Below are positions 41,173-49,946 of a stretch of 56,839 nucleotides of DNA, piece after piece. How positions within the stretch are numbered: position 1 is the first letter of the stretch; each line of letters starts with the position of its first letter. Under the pieces are notes generated by a model. The model did no database searches. It was not told the origin of the DNA and worked only from the letters and a program-made list of their open reading frames with translations. The DNA is from Hyphomonadaceae bacterium (GTDB taxonomy: Bacteria > Pseudomonadota > Alphaproteobacteria > Caulobacterales > Aquidulcibacteraceae): NCBI GenBank assembly GCA_016791425.1, contig JAEUMQ010000010.1:1-56839 (forward strand), read 5' to 3'. A program made the translations under genes and the position numbers.

Positions 41173-41467
41173 CGTGCTCGCCTCAGTGCACGAGGCGGCG
41201 GCCGATTTGGCCAAGGTCGGCGTCATCGACAAGGCGACCATGCGTGCCTTCGATGCCGGCTGTCTGACCCGGGTGGAGCCGCTGACGCCAAGCCAGATCA
41301 AGACCATTCGCGAGCGCGAACACGTTAGCCAGGCAGTCTTTGCGGCTTATCTTCACGTGACGACAAGCCTCGTGAGCAAATGGGAGCGCGGTGAGAAGAA
41401 ACCGCAAGGGGCTTCTCTGAAGCTGTTGAACCTTGTCCGGAGCAAGGGCTTGGACGCGGTCGCGTAG
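41147..41467 (+). CDS. HigA-type XRE antitoxin
   Basis: A 106-residue helix-turn-helix protein. The XRE domain is in the C-terminal half: LTPSQIKTIREREHVSQAVFAAYLHVTTSLVSKWERGEKKPQGASLKLL. The N-terminal half (VLASVHEAAADLAKVGVIDKATMRAF) is the toxin-contact part of HigA. It overlaps the 3' end of the toxin frame by 26 bp, the normal HigBA order of toxin then antitoxin. It appears intact. With a broken toxin it may persist as an autonomous repressor. Confidence 0.92.
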   Translation: MAKKRYRSDVLASVHEAAADLAKVGVIDKATMRAFDAGCLTRVEPLTPSQIKTIREREHVSQAVFAAYLHVTTSLVSKWERGEKKPQGASLKLLNLVRSKGLDAVA

Positions 41468-41530
41468 GCCGATCCCGTTTTTCGACAGATCGGGTGAAGG
41501 CCAACTACGTTGCTTTAGCCTCGCTTGCCC

Positions 41531-42016
41531 TCAAGCCGCGCTGCGCGACACCCGCGCCCGCAGGCTTAGCACTTCGTCCGCGGCGAGCTGCACCCGCGCC
41601 AGGATCTCGTCGTCGCTCTCGCTGCGCTTCAGCGACGCGATCTGGTCGTGCACGTACTCGCTGTGGAAGTGCGCGATGTCCCGATCCCAGGCGCCGCGCA
41701 TCTCGATCCGGTCGCACGCCCCCTGGAGCGCTGCCCTGCGCCGCTCCAGCATGTCGGCGTGCCGGCGCACCACGTCCACGATCTGCCGGTCGATGTTCGC
41801 CATCCGCTCGCGTTCGCGCCGTGCGACCTTTTCGCTTTGCCGCCAGGCCGCGAGATGCATAAGCCCTGCCGCCGCGAGCGCGACGCCGGAGAGCGCGACC
41901 AGGAACGCATTGTCGCCGGCGCTTCCGAGCGCCATGCCGAGCGCGCCCATGAGCGCCAGCGGCGCCCGCCAGAGGGGCGTGGTTGGCGCCAGCGATGCAG
42001 CCGTTCCGGTTCGCAT
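41531..42016 (-). CDS. membrane protein with C-terminal coiled coil
   Basis: A 161-residue protein with an N-terminal hydrophobic hairpin (about residues 17-57, PLALMGALGMALGSAG and FLVALSGVALAAAGLMHLA). A highly charged helical C-terminal part follows (SEKVARRERERMANIDRQIVDV) that probably forms a coiled coil in the cytoplasm. The ATG at 42016 follows GAGG at 8 nt. I do not recognise a family. It lies just after the HigBA locus, on the opposite strand. Confidence 0.72.
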   Translation of the reverse strand: MRTGTAASLAPTTPLWRAPLALMGALGMALGSAGDNAFLVALSGVALAAAGLMHLAAWRQSEKVARRERERMANIDRQIVDVVRRHADMLERRRAALQGACDRIEMRGAWDRDIAHFHSEYVHDQIASLKRSESDDEILARVQLAADEVLSLRARVSRSAA

Positions 42017-42192
42017 GCGAGGGGCCTCAAAGCGCGGACGCACGTCCGCGCAATGTGCACTCTGCCGCGTGGTCGTTAACGCCCGGCAAACGGCGACTCT
42101 TTCCAAAAGGTTCACGAAATTCGCAAATCTGTCGGAAACGCGAACGCGCCGCTGCGAGTGTGTCGCCGCCGTCGCAGGCCGCGAGTTCGCGA

Positions 42193-42873
42193 TCAGCGCG
42201 GTGTAAGGCTCGGTTGCCGTTGCAGGTCTTGCGGCAGGTTCGCGCCCCAGGCGCCGAAATTGTTCAACAGGTCGCGTGCTCGGTTGGCGTCGATGTTGAA
42301 GGCCCGCTGAAAGTCCTGGCGCTGAATCGCCTGGTAGCTCGCCAAGGATTCCGCCGCGCCCGCCTCGAGCTGCGCCTGCGTGTAGTCGGGGGCAGATACG
42401 ATGCGATCCGCCAGCGCGATTGCGGAAGGCGCCGGGGCGGGGCGAACTGGCGGCGCCGGCGTGTTTGGGGGCGCCTGGTCCAGCCCTGCTGCGGCCTGGC
42501 GGACTTCCGCGACATCGAACTCCTCGATGGCGAAGGTGATCACCGGCTCCGGGATGATTGCCTGGCTCGTCTCCGCATATCGACCGCTGGCGGTGATGAT
42601 CCAGAAGCCCGCGCTGACTCCGTGCTCCCGCTTCAAGAGCCGCTCGGTTCGAACATTGAACAGCGAGACGCTGGTCAGCACGCACCAGCTCTTCATCGAG
42701 TTTGTGGGCGTCAATGCGGTTTGGCGCGCCAGCATGAGAACATCGGCGCGCGTGAGGGTGCGCGTGTACTCGTCTTGCGTCGCATCAGGCAGGACGAGGC
42801 GTATCTGCTCGTCGATGGTGAGCTTGGTCAGATTGTCGTTGCTTGTGGTCACGTTGACGGTGCTTCCCCCCAC
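42193..42873 (-). CDS. hypothetical protein
   Basis: A 226-residue protein of unknown function. The N-terminal 110 residues (MGGSTVNVTTSNDNLTKLTIDEQIRLVLPDAT) are mixed alpha/beta with WCVLTSVSLFNVRTERLLKR and GVSAGFWIITASGRYAE. A Pro-rich linker (about 130-150) leads to a helical C-terminus with QDFQRAFNIDANRARDLLNNFG. No signal peptide is apparent. The GTG start at 42873 is 12 bp beyond the stop of the exported protein upstream, with no clear ribosome-binding site, so reinitiation is likely and the true start could be a few codons later. Confidence 0.65.
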   Translation of the reverse strand: MGGSTVNVTTSNDNLTKLTIDEQIRLVLPDATQDEYTRTLTRADVLMLARQTALTPTNSMKSWCVLTSVSLFNVRTERLLKREHGVSAGFWIITASGRYAETSQAIIPEPVITFAIEEFDVAEVRQAAAGLDQAPPNTPAPPVRPAPAPSAIALADRIVSAPDYTQAQLEAGAAESLASYQAIQRQDFQRAFNIDANRARDLLNNFGAWGANLPQDLQRQPSLTPR

Positions 42874-42885
42874 GCCCAGCGTGCC

Positions 42886-43224
42886 TCAGACCGTACCTTG
42901 GGTGAGTATGAGGAGCTGGGACCGCATCAGCTTCCCGTCCACCGGCTGCGGCGGACGGCTCAGGAGCCGGTAGGGCGTGCCCGAAAAGCTGTAGCGGTTT
43001 GTCGCCGCGTTGCGTTCGCACCGCACGGCGCTGCCTGCGAGATGATAGGGCGAGCGTCCGTTGAACGAGGGGTTGGAGTGGGCGTTCTGCAGAAGGTAGT
43101 TGTCCGCGGCGTTTCGAAAATCCTGAGCCGACAGCACCGCGGGCTGTTTCCAGTCCTGCGCCTGGGCGCCGCCGCCCCAGAGCAAAGCGATGCTGCACGC
43201 AACGCCGATCGCCGTTGACCGCAT
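42886..43224 (-). CDS. small secreted protein
   Basis: A 112-residue exported protein with a Sec signal peptide, MRSTAIGVACSIALLWGGGAQA, cleaved after AQA. The mature portion has DFRNAADNYLLQNAHSNPSFNGRSPYHLAG and a single Cys near the middle (VRCERN). Start at 43224 follows GGGAGGACGGC. It is likely the first gene of a pair with the 226-residue protein, 12 bp downstream. Function unknown. Confidence 0.75.
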   Translation of the reverse strand: MRSTAIGVACSIALLWGGGAQAQDWKQPAVLSAQDFRNAADNYLLQNAHSNPSFNGRSPYHLAGSAVRCERNAATNRYSFSGTPYRLLSRPPQPVDGKLMRSQLLILTQGTV

Positions 43225-43286
43225 GCCGTCCTCCCGCAACCAAAGATAGAAGTCTCTATTGCCGGATGCGGACGGTTGCAAGCGCC

Positions 43287-44321
43287 TTATAGGCGGCGCA
43301 GGGCCTCCAAAAGCCCTGTAAGATCCCCCGGCAGGGCCGCCTCGAAACGCAATTCCTCCCCGGTGATCGGATGCGTGAACCCGAGCGTCGCGGCATGCAG
43401 CGCCTGGCGCGGAAACGCCCGCACCGCCGCGTCCGCTTCCTCCGCGTGCGGCCCGCTGGCTTTCAGCCCGCGCTGCTTGCCATAGAGCGGATCCCCGATC
43501 AGCGGCGCGCCCAGATGGGCAAGGTGCGCGCGGATCTGGTGCGTGCGCCCCGTCTCCAGCCGGCACTCCAGGAACGACGCGGCGGGCGTGCCGGCCGGCG
43601 CGCCCTCGCGCTGCCCGAACCGTTCGATCGTCCAATAATGCGTGATTGCGCGCTTGCCCGCTTCGCTTGCCGGATCGCGCACCACCGCGAACTTCCGCCG
43701 GTCCTCGTTCGAGCGCGCCAGCCTCGTGTCGATCGTGCCGGTGCGCTGCTCCGGCGCTCCGCGCGCGATCGCGTAATAGCACCGCTCAATGCGGTGTTTC
43801 GCGAAGAGCTTGGCGAGCCCCGTATGCGTCGCATCGTCCTTCGCGACGACGACGAGCCCCGTCGTATCCTTGTCGATCCGGTGAACGATCCCCGGCCGCG
43901 CCACCCCGCCAATCCCCGAAAGCGAGCCTGCGCAATGCGCCAGGAGCGCATTGACCAGCGTGCCCTTCATCGATCCGGGCGCGGGATGCGCCGCCATCCC
44001 CGCCGCCTTGTTGACGACGATGAGGTGCGCGTCCTCGAACACCACATCGAGCCGGATCGCTTCCGGCAGCGGCGCCGCCGGCGCCGGCGCCGGCAGCTCC
44101 AGCGCATAGGTCGCGCCGGCGCGCACCTTCTCCGACGCGTGCGTGACGCCCGCGCCGTCCGCGCTCAGCTTCCCCGCCCCAATGAGCCCTTGAATCCGCG
44201 AGCGCGAAAGTTCCGGCCAGGTCCGCGTCAGCCATGCGTCCACCCGCTCGCCGGCCGCGTCCTCCGGCGCGACCGCCCGCCGCACCGCTCCGTCCTCTGA
44301 CAAATCCTCTTCCTCGCTCAT
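43287..44321 (-). CDS. RluD-family pseudouridine synthase
   Basis: A 344-residue RNA pseudouridine synthase. It has an N-terminal S4-like domain (ERVDAWLTRTWPELSRSRIQGLIGAG), then LIVVNKAAGMAAHP and the catalytic GIVHRIDKDTTGLVVVAK with the invariant Asp, and LETGRTHQIRAHLAHLG in the C-terminal part. RluD modifies helix 69 of 23S rRNA; the exact site is inferred from family. Start ATG at 44321 is chosen as the first in-frame Met after the shadow of the repeat region; the next residues MSEEEDLSEDG are acidic as in relatives. Confidence 0.92.
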   Translation of the reverse strand: MSEEEDLSEDGAVRRAVAPEDAAGERVDAWLTRTWPELSRSRIQGLIGAGKLSADGAGVTHASEKVRAGATYALELPAPAPAAPLPEAIRLDVVFEDAHLIVVNKAAGMAAHPAPGSMKGTLVNALLAHCAGSLSGIGGVARPGIVHRIDKDTTGLVVVAKDDATHTGLAKLFAKHRIERCYYAIARGAPEQRTGTIDTRLARSNEDRRKFAVVRDPASEAGKRAITHYWTIERFGQREGAPAGTPAASFLECRLETGRTHQIRAHLAHLGAPLIGDPLYGKQRGLKASGPHAEEADAAVRAFPRQALHAATLGFTHPITGEELRFEAALPGDLTGLLEALRRL

Positions 44322-44346
44322 AGACGCGACTTTGCAGCAGAGCGCG

Positions 44347-44384
44347 CCCCCTCCCCTGGAGGGGAGGGGGTAGGGGGTGGGGTG
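44347..44384 (+). repeat. Palindromic repeat, type A
   Basis: CCCCCTCCCCTGGAGGGGAG hairpin and GGGGGTAGGGGGTGGGGTG tail, in the 255-bp gap between rluD and phoD starts. An inverted partner lies at 44453. Confidence 0.9.
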
Positions 44385-44452
44385 AGCCGCATCCATCGAA
44401 AGTTGGCCGTGATGCGAGCGGGCGGCGGCCGATCGGACATTGGCGAAGGCGC

Positions 44453-44487
44453 GCCCCGCCCCGCGCCCCCTCTCCAGGGGAGGGGAG
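44453..44487 (-). repeat. Palindromic repeat, type A, degenerate inverted partner
   Basis: CGCCCCGCCCCGCGCCCCC followed by TCTCCAGGGGAGGGGAG. Together with the copy at 44347 it fills the rluD-phoD divergent gap. Confidence 0.8.
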
Positions 44488-44576
44488 CGCTCCATTCAGC
44501 GCCGCTTATGGACATTGGCATCGAAGCTCGCGTGTGGTCGCCTTGGCGGACTATAAGGCGCGCGAAGAGGGGAAGC

Positions 44577-46445
44577 ATGGCGTCTAGAGGCTGGACAAGA
44601 CGGGGCGCGCTCGCTGCGCTCACTGCTGGCGTGGCTGCGGCCTGCGGGCGCCGCCCGGAAGCCCCGCGCTACATGGGCGTCCTCTCCTTCCGCCACGGCG
44701 TCGCCAGCGGCGATCCCCAATCCGACCGCGTCGTCATCTGGACCCGCGTGACGCCCGAGCGCGAAGGCACGGTTCCGGTGCGCTGGATCGTCGCCCGCAA
44801 CCGCCACCTCACCAACGTGGTGCAGACCGGCGTCTTCGAGACCGACGCCCGCCGCGACTACACTGTGAAGGTCGATGTCGCGGGCCTGCGTCCCGGCGCG
44901 GCGTATTTCTACGGCTTCTCCGCCGGCGACCAGGAAAGCCCCACCGGCCAGACCAAGGCGCTCCCCACCGGCCGGCTGGAAAAGCTCTCCGTTGCGGTCG
45001 CTTCCTGCGCCAGCTTCAGCCACGGCTTCTTCAACGCCTACGAGGCCATCGCCCGCGAGAAGGATCTCGATCTCGTCATCCATCTGGGCGACTACATCTA
45101 CGAATATGGTCTCGAAGGCTTCGGCGGCGATCGCGCCGTCGCGCTCGGCCGCTTGCCGCAGCCCGAGGTCGAATGCCTGTCGCTCAACGATTATCGCCAG
45201 CGTCACGCGCAATACAAAGCCGAGCCGGAGCTGCAGGCCGCGCACGCGCGCTGCCCTTGGATCTGCGCTTGGGACGATCACGAGATCGCCAACAACGACT
45301 GGTCCGGCGGCGCCCAGAACCACAATCAGGGCGAAGGCGATTGGACCGCCCGCAAGCGCGCCGCGCTGCAGGCCTATTTCGAATGGATGCCGATCCGCGA
45401 TCCTGCCCAGGGCGGCGCCTGGGAGAGCCTCCGCCGCTCCTTCCAGTTCGGCGATCTCGCCACGCTCCTCATGCTGGAGACCCGGCTCTCCGCGCGCTCC
45501 CGCCCGCTCGATTACGCGACCGACCTGCAGCCCTATTCCACCCCGTGGGACTTCACCAATCCCGAGGCCCCGCGCGCCATCTCGCCCGCCGCTTCCTATC
45601 CGCCCAACGTGCGCATCCTCCCGGTGCCGTACGAGGAGGTGAACGGCCAATTGCAGCCGGTGTTCGATTGGCCGCGCGTGAAGGCCGCGATCGAGAGCCC
45701 GTCCAATCCACCGGGCGGCCTCAAATGGGCGCCCGATCGCCGCCGCCTCGACGCCGCGCGCAACGCCCTCGACCGCCGCATGATCGGAACCGAGCAGGAG
45801 CAATGGCTCGCCCGCGAGCTCGCCGGCTCAGTCGAGCGCGACCGCGTCTGGCAACTGGTCGGCAATCAGGTGCTCATGGCGCCGCTCTGGGCGCCCGATC
45901 TGCACAATGCCCCGCAAGCCGCCGTCCAGGCCGCCGAAGCCGCCCAGCCCGGCGCCCGCCAGCTCATGCAATTCACCCGCTGGCCGCTGCCTTTCGATCT
46001 CGATTCCTGGGACGGCTATCCGAAGGATCGCGCCCGCGTGCTCGACGTCTTCAAGCGCGCCAACGGCAACGTCATCGTGCTGACCGGAGACAGCCACGCC
46101 GCCTGGGCCAACGAGCTCAACGCCGACAATATGCGCGTCGCCGTCGAGCTTGGCGCCACCTCCATCACCTCGCCCGGAATCGGAGACGTGCTGCAGGCCG
46201 GCGGCGTCAATGTCGGCGAGCTGATCAAGGCGCGCAATTCCAACGTCAAATGGACCGACCAGCTCCATCGCGGTTACCTGAAGCTCACCCTCGATCGCCG
46301 CCGCGCGCTCGCCGAGTTCATGACCGTCTCCACCATCGCCTCGAAGGACTACACCGTCGCGCGCGCGGTCGGCTATCAGGTGCAGCCGGCGCCCACTTCG
46401 GCCTTGGGTCCGCTCACGCCCGCCATCGAGAAGCAGAAGTCTTGA
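44577..46445 (+). CDS. phoD: alkaline phosphatase D (PhoD family), Tat lipoprotein
   Basis: A 622-residue calcium/iron-type alkaline phosphatase/phosphodiesterase of the PhoD family. The signal sequence contains a twin-Arg motif (WTRRGALAAL) and ends AAAC, a lipobox, so it is a Tat-exported lipoprotein candidate. Core motifs are VASGDPQSDRVVIWTRV, HLGDYIYEYG, CAWDDHEIANNDW and VLTGDSHAAWANEL. PhoD hydrolyses phosphate esters in the periplasm or outside; Pho-box regulation is common in relatives but I do not see a clear box here. ATG at 44577 follows GAGGGGAAG. Confidence 0.93.
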   Translation: MASRGWTRRGALAALTAGVAAACGRRPEAPRYMGVLSFRHGVASGDPQSDRVVIWTRVTPEREGTVPVRWIVARNRHLTNVVQTGVFETDARRDYTVKVDVAGLRPGAAYFYGFSAGDQESPTGQTKALPTGRLEKLSVAVASCASFSHGFFNAYEAIAREKDLDLVIHLGDYIYEYGLEGFGGDRAVALGRLPQPEVECLSLNDYRQRHAQYKAEPELQAAHARCPWICAWDDHEIANNDWSGGAQNHNQGEGDWTARKRAALQAYFEWMPIRDPAQGGAWESLRRSFQFGDLATLLMLETRLSARSRPLDYATDLQPYSTPWDFTNPEAPRAISPAASYPPNVRILPVPYEEVNGQLQPVFDWPRVKAAIESPSNPPGGLKWAPDRRRLDAARNALDRRMIGTEQEQWLARELAGSVERDRVWQLVGNQVLMAPLWAPDLHNAPQAAVQAAEAAQPGARQLMQFTRWPLPFDLDSWDGYPKDRARVLDVFKRANGNVIVLTGDSHAAWANELNADNMRVAVELGATSITSPGIGDVLQAGGVNVGELIKARNSNVKWTDQLHRGYLKLTLDRRRALAEFMTVSTIASKDYTVARAVGYQVQPAPTSALGPLTPAIEKQKS

Positions 46446-46491
46446 CCATGTCCCGCCCGATGGGGAATTGCTCCGCAGGCGGAATAGGGCG

Positions 46492-46530
46492 CCCCCCTCC
46501 CCTTGAGGGGAGGGGGCAGGGGGTGGGGTG
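46492..46530 (+). repeat. Palindromic repeat, type A
   Basis: CCCCCCTCCCCTTGAGGGGAG hairpin and a GGGGGCAGGGGGTGGGGTG tail in the phoD-hotdog gap. Sequence downstream ends GAAATTTCCATG, which includes the start codon of the next gene. Confidence 0.9.
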
Positions 46531-46590
46531 CGCCGCGCCCTCTCGCATGAGCGCCCTTGCGGCCTCTGTTGCGAGCGTCGCGAAATTTCC

Positions 46591-47328
46591 ATGATCGAAA
46601 CCGTGATCATTCCGCCGCGCTTCTGCGGTCCTGCGGCCAGCGCCAACGGCGGCTATGTCTGCGGCCTGCTCGCCGGCGCGCTCCCCGGCGCGCGCGATGG
46701 CGCTGTCGAGGCGACGTTGAAAGCGCCTCCGCCGCTCGATGCGCCGCTTATCATCGAGCGAACGGATGGTGACGCGCGCCTGCTCCACAACGAGACCGAG
46801 ATCGCAATCGCAACGTCGGCGACTCTTGATCTCGATCCCCCGCCGATGCCTTCGCGCGCCGCCGCCGAGGCCGCGAGCGCGCGCTACCAAGGCTTCAAGT
46901 CGCACATCTACCCGACATGCTTCGTCTGCGGCTCCGAGCGCGCGCAAGGCGACGGCCTGCGCATCTTCACCGGCCCGGTCGAGGACAAGAGCCTCGTCGC
47001 CGCGATCTGGACGCCTGCGTCCGCCGATTGCGACGCTTCGGGCCTGGCGCTCCCCGAGATCGTCTGGGCCGCGCTTGATTGCCCGGGCTACTTTGCGCTG
47101 CAGGAGCCAATGCCCGCTCTGCTTGGCCGCATGCGCGCGCACGTGCGCGCCCGTCCCCGCGCCGACGAGCATTGCGTTGTTGTCGGCTGGCGCCTGGGGC
47201 AGGAGGGCCGCAAGCATTTCTCCGCCACCGCCATCTACGGCGACGATGCGCGCCTCATTGGCCTCTCGCAACAAACCTGGATCGAATTGCCGCGCGAGCG
47301 CGTCGTGAAAGAAGCGGTTAACGCCTGA
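46591..47328 (+). CDS. hotdog-fold thioesterase-like protein
   Basis: A 245-residue protein with two hotdog-like halves. FCGPAASANGGYVCGLLAGAL at the N-terminus, and TCFVCGSERAQGDGLRIFTGPV with LPEIVWAALDCPGYFAL, resemble fold features of acyl-CoA thioesterase-like proteins that have no known substrate. There is no signal peptide. The ATG at 46591 lacks a ribosome-binding site and is followed at the 3' end by an overlap: its TGA shares one base with the ATG of the porin gene. Confidence 0.72.
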   Translation: MIETVIIPPRFCGPAASANGGYVCGLLAGALPGARDGAVEATLKAPPPLDAPLIIERTDGDARLLHNETEIAIATSATLDLDPPPMPSRAAAEAASARYQGFKSHIYPTCFVCGSERAQGDGLRIFTGPVEDKSLVAAIWTPASADCDASGLALPEIVWAALDCPGYFALQEPMPALLGRMRAHVRARPRADEHCVVVGWRLGQEGRKHFSATAIYGDDARLIGLSQQTWIELPRERVVKEAVNA

Positions 47329-48620
47329 TGCGCGTCATGCGTTGGATGTTCAGAAGCGTTCTGGCTCTTTCCGCGCTCGCCGGCGCCGCCGCGCACGCGG
47401 AGGAGGACGCATTCTCGCTCACCGGCGGCGTGCGCGCCCGCTACGAGACGCTGGGCGGGCAGTTCCGCGCCGGCCTCGATGGCGGCGACCAGCTCTTCTC
47501 GGTCCGCACCAACATTCTCGGCCAGGCCCGCATCGACGATGTCACGCTCGCCGCCGAGCTGGTCGATTCGCGCGCCTATCTCGGCGACGCCGGCGGCTCG
47601 ATCGGCAATGGCGAGGTCAACGCGCTCGAGCTCGTGCAGGCCTACGCCAAGTGGCGCTTCGGCCAATCCTCGCTCCAGGTCGGCCGATTCACCATGGACC
47701 TGGGCTCCCGCCGCCTCGTGGAGCGCAGCAATTTCCGCAACGCGCCGAACGGCTTCACCGGCGCCCGCTATGATCGCGGCGGCCTCACGCTCTTCTACAC
47801 GCTGCCCCAGACGCGCCTGCCCGACGACAAGCCCTCGCTGCTCGACAACGAGATCGCCTACGATGCGGAAACCTCCGACTATCGCTTCTGGGCGGCTTTC
47901 TTCTCCAAGCCCGGCCTCCCGTTCGGCGCCCGCGGCGAGATCTTCCTCTTCGGCCTCGACGACGACCGTCCTGGCCCGAATGGGATTGGCCGCGACCGCC
48001 ATCTCCTCACGCCCGGCTTCCGCATCGTGCGCACGCCCGCCGACGATGCGTTCGATTTCGAGATCGAAGCCGGCGCCCAGCGCGGCGATCTGAACGGCCT
48101 TGATGTCGAGGCCGGCTACGCCCACGCCACGCTCGGTTACCGCTGGGGGAATGATTGGTCCCCGCGCCTCTCGTTCCTTTTCGACTACGCTTCCGGCGAT
48201 GCTTCCCCTACGGACGATAAGCACAATCGCTTCGATCCGTTGTTCGGCTCGCGCACCGGCGATTTCGGTCCCACCGGCATCTTCGGCCCGATCGCGCGCG
48301 CCAACCTCATTGCGCCGGGCCTGCGCCTTGAGGCCGAGCCCCGCGACGGGATCGAACTCAGCGCAAGCTGGCGCGCGCTCTGGCTCGACGAGCCGCGCGA
48401 CGCCTTCGCCGGCACGGGCGTCCGCGACGCGAGCGGCCTTTCCGGCGATGCGGCCGGCCACCTCCTCCAGGCAGCGATTGAGCTCAGCCCGCGCGACAAT
48501 CTCACGCTCGAAACCGGTCTCGCCGCGCTCATCAAGGACGACTTCCTAGAGCGCGCCCCGAACGCCAATGGCGAAGGCGACGCCGCATTCGGCTTCGCCT
48601 CGATCACGCTCACGTTTTGA
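47328..48620 (+). CDS. alginate-export-family outer-membrane porin (AlgE-like)
   Basis: A 430-residue outer-membrane beta-barrel protein with a Sec signal peptide ([18 protein letters not shown]) and repeated amphipathic strands ending in SITLTF, a usual porin C-terminus. The pattern [19 protein letters not shown] and [35 protein letters not shown] is typical of the alginate export family. The substrate is unknown and not necessarily alginate. It begins at an ATG that overlaps the hotdog stop (TGATG), suggesting coupling. It ends 11 bp into the convergent hisI gene. Confidence 0.88.
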   Translation: MRVMRWMFRSVLALSALAGAAAHAEEDAFSLTGGVRARYETLGGQFRAGLDGGDQLFSVRTNILGQARIDDVTLAAELVDSRAYLGDAGGSIGNGEVNALELVQAYAKWRFGQSSLQVGRFTMDLGSRRLVERSNFRNAPNGFTGARYDRGGLTLFYTLPQTRLPDDKPSLLDNEIAYDAETSDYRFWAAFFSKPGLPFGARGEIFLFGLDDDRPGPNGIGRDRHLLTPGFRIVRTPADDAFDFEIEAGAQRGDLNGLDVEAGYAHATLGYRWGNDWSPRLSFLFDYASGDASPTDDKHNRFDPLFGSRTGDFGPTGIFGPIARANLIAPGLRLEAEPRDGIELSASWRALWLDEPRDAFAGTGVRDASGLSGDAAGHLLQAAIELSPRDNLTLETGLAALIKDDFLERAPNANGEGDAAFGFASITLTF

Positions 48621-48966
48621 CGAGCTCGCCCGCCTCGATCCGCCGATAGAAGCAGCTCTGCGCGCCCGTGTGGCACGCCGGCCCGGTCTGGCGCACGCGC
48701 AGCAGCACAGCGTCCTGATCGCAATCGATCCGCGCCTCGATCACCTCTTGCGTATGCCCGCTCGTCTCGCCCTTCACCCAGAGCGCGGCCCGCGACCGCG
48801 ACCAATACGTCGCCCGCTTCGTTGCAAGCGTCGCCGCCAGCGCCTCCGCGTTCATCCACGCAAGCATCAGCACTTGCCCCGTATCCGCGTCCTGCGCCAC
48901 CGCCGCGATCAATCCGTTCGCGTCATACCGCGGCGTCAGCGCCGCGCTTGTTTCAATCTCGGACAT
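48610..48966 (-). CDS. hisI: phosphoribosyl-AMP cyclohydrolase
   Basis: HisI opens the purine ring of phosphoribosyl-AMP in histidine synthesis. The 118-residue protein is the stand-alone form without HisE. It has [36 protein letters not shown], and [26 protein letters not shown], where the Cys/His set binds zinc and the Asp set binds magnesium. Length is normal. It overlaps the porin gene end by 11 bp in convergent orientation. Confidence 0.96.
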   Translation of the reverse strand: MSEIETSAALTPRYDANGLIAAVAQDADTGQVLMLAWMNAEALAATLATKRATYWSRSRAALWVKGETSGHTQEVIEARIDCDQDAVLLRVRQTGPACHTGAQSCFYRRIEAGELVKT

Positions 48967-48982
48967 GGGGAGTTCATACTCT

Positions 48983-49020
48983 CCCCCTCCCCTTAAGGGG
49001 AGGGGGCAGGGGGTGGGGTG
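48983..49020 (+). repeat. Palindromic repeat, type A
   Basis: CCCCCTCCCCTTAAGGGGAG hairpin and a GGGGGCAGGGGGTGGGGTG tail in the hisI-folE gap. Confidence 0.9.
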
Positions 49021-49039
49021 TTACGCGACGGTGCAGGTA

Positions 49040-49106
49040 TGGAGCGCGGGCCTCCAGGCCCGCATCTCTTCCAGCGGCGGCAAGGGCGCGCCTGAAGGCG
49101 CGCGCC
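49040..49106. repeat. Two-hairpin repeat, type G
   Basis: TGGAGCGCGGGCCTCCAGGC gives a GCGGGCCT/AGGCCCGC hairpin (49046-49063), followed by GCGCGCCTGAAGGCGCGC (49086-49103). The first part recurs at 54998. It ends just before the folE stop codon and may help terminate folE transcripts. Confidence 0.7.
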
Positions 49107-49110
49107 AACC

Positions 49111-49731
49111 TCACCCGTATCCCGCCAGCTTCATGAAACGGTTCTGCAGATTGAGATCGCTCTTGAACAAGCCGGTGAATTGCGTGGTGATCGTCGTCAC
49201 GTCGTGATGGCGCACGCCGCGGGTCGACATGCACTGGTGCTCCGCATCCACCAGCACCGCCACGCCCGCGGGCTTCAAAGCATTGTTGATCGCATCCGCG
49301 ATCTGCGCGGTCATCGTCTCCTGCGTCTGCAGCCGCCGCGCATAGATCTCCACGACCCGCGCGATCTTCGAGATCCCCACCACGCGCTTGGTCGGCATGT
49401 AGGCCACGTACGCCGAGCCGATGAACGGCGCCATGTGGTGTTCGCAATGGCTCTCCACGTCGATGTTCTTGAGCATGACGATGTCGTCATAGCCCTCGAT
49501 GTCCTCGAACGTGCGTGAGAGCTCCTCGACCGGATCCTTCCCGTAGCCGCCGTACCATTCCTCGAACGCGTCCGCGACGCGCCGCGGCGTGTCGATCAGC
49601 CCCTCGCGCGCCGGATCGTCCCCGGCCCAGGCGAGCAGCGTCTTCACCGCCTCCATCGCCTTCTCGCGCGTTGGCCGCACCACTTTCTTGGGCGCCGGGG
49701 AGACCACCCGCGGCTTCGCCGATCCGTCCAT
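49111..49731 (-). CDS. folE: GTP cyclohydrolase I
   Basis: FolE opens GTP to give dihydroneopterin triphosphate for folate. The 206-residue protein carries the zinc and catalytic segment VESHCEHHMAPFIGSAYVAYMP, then VVGISKIARVVEIYARRLQTQE, and ends with SMRGVRHH-like TRGVRHHDVTTITTQFTG and a C-terminal LNLQNRFMKLAGYG. Length matches the type IA enzyme. It is divergent from cysS with a 215-bp gap. That gap holds GAGGTCGAGCCGGGAGGG near 49757, but I see no gene. Confidence 0.97.
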   Translation of the reverse strand: MDGSAKPRVVSPAPKKVVRPTREKAMEAVKTLLAWAGDDPAREGLIDTPRRVADAFEEWYGGYGKDPVEELSRTFEDIEGYDDIVMLKNIDVESHCEHHMAPFIGSAYVAYMPTKRVVGISKIARVVEIYARRLQTQETMTAQIADAINNALKPAGVAVLVDAEHQCMSTRGVRHHDVTTITTQFTGLFKSDLNLQNRFMKLAGYG

Positions 49732-49946
49732 ATGGCAAATTCCTCATCTGAGGGGCGGAGGTCGAGCCGGGAGGGTCCCCAACAGGATCGTCGAAGCACC
49801 CGGACTTAACGCCCGCCCGCGGTTTGACCCTCAGGGCGTTCCAAAGGATATGGGCGCCGCGATCCCGCTGCGCCATTCCCTCGAGCTTCTACGCAGCGTA
49901 ACACGCTCCAGACCAACCCCGCAGCCGGATTTGCTAAACGCGCGAT

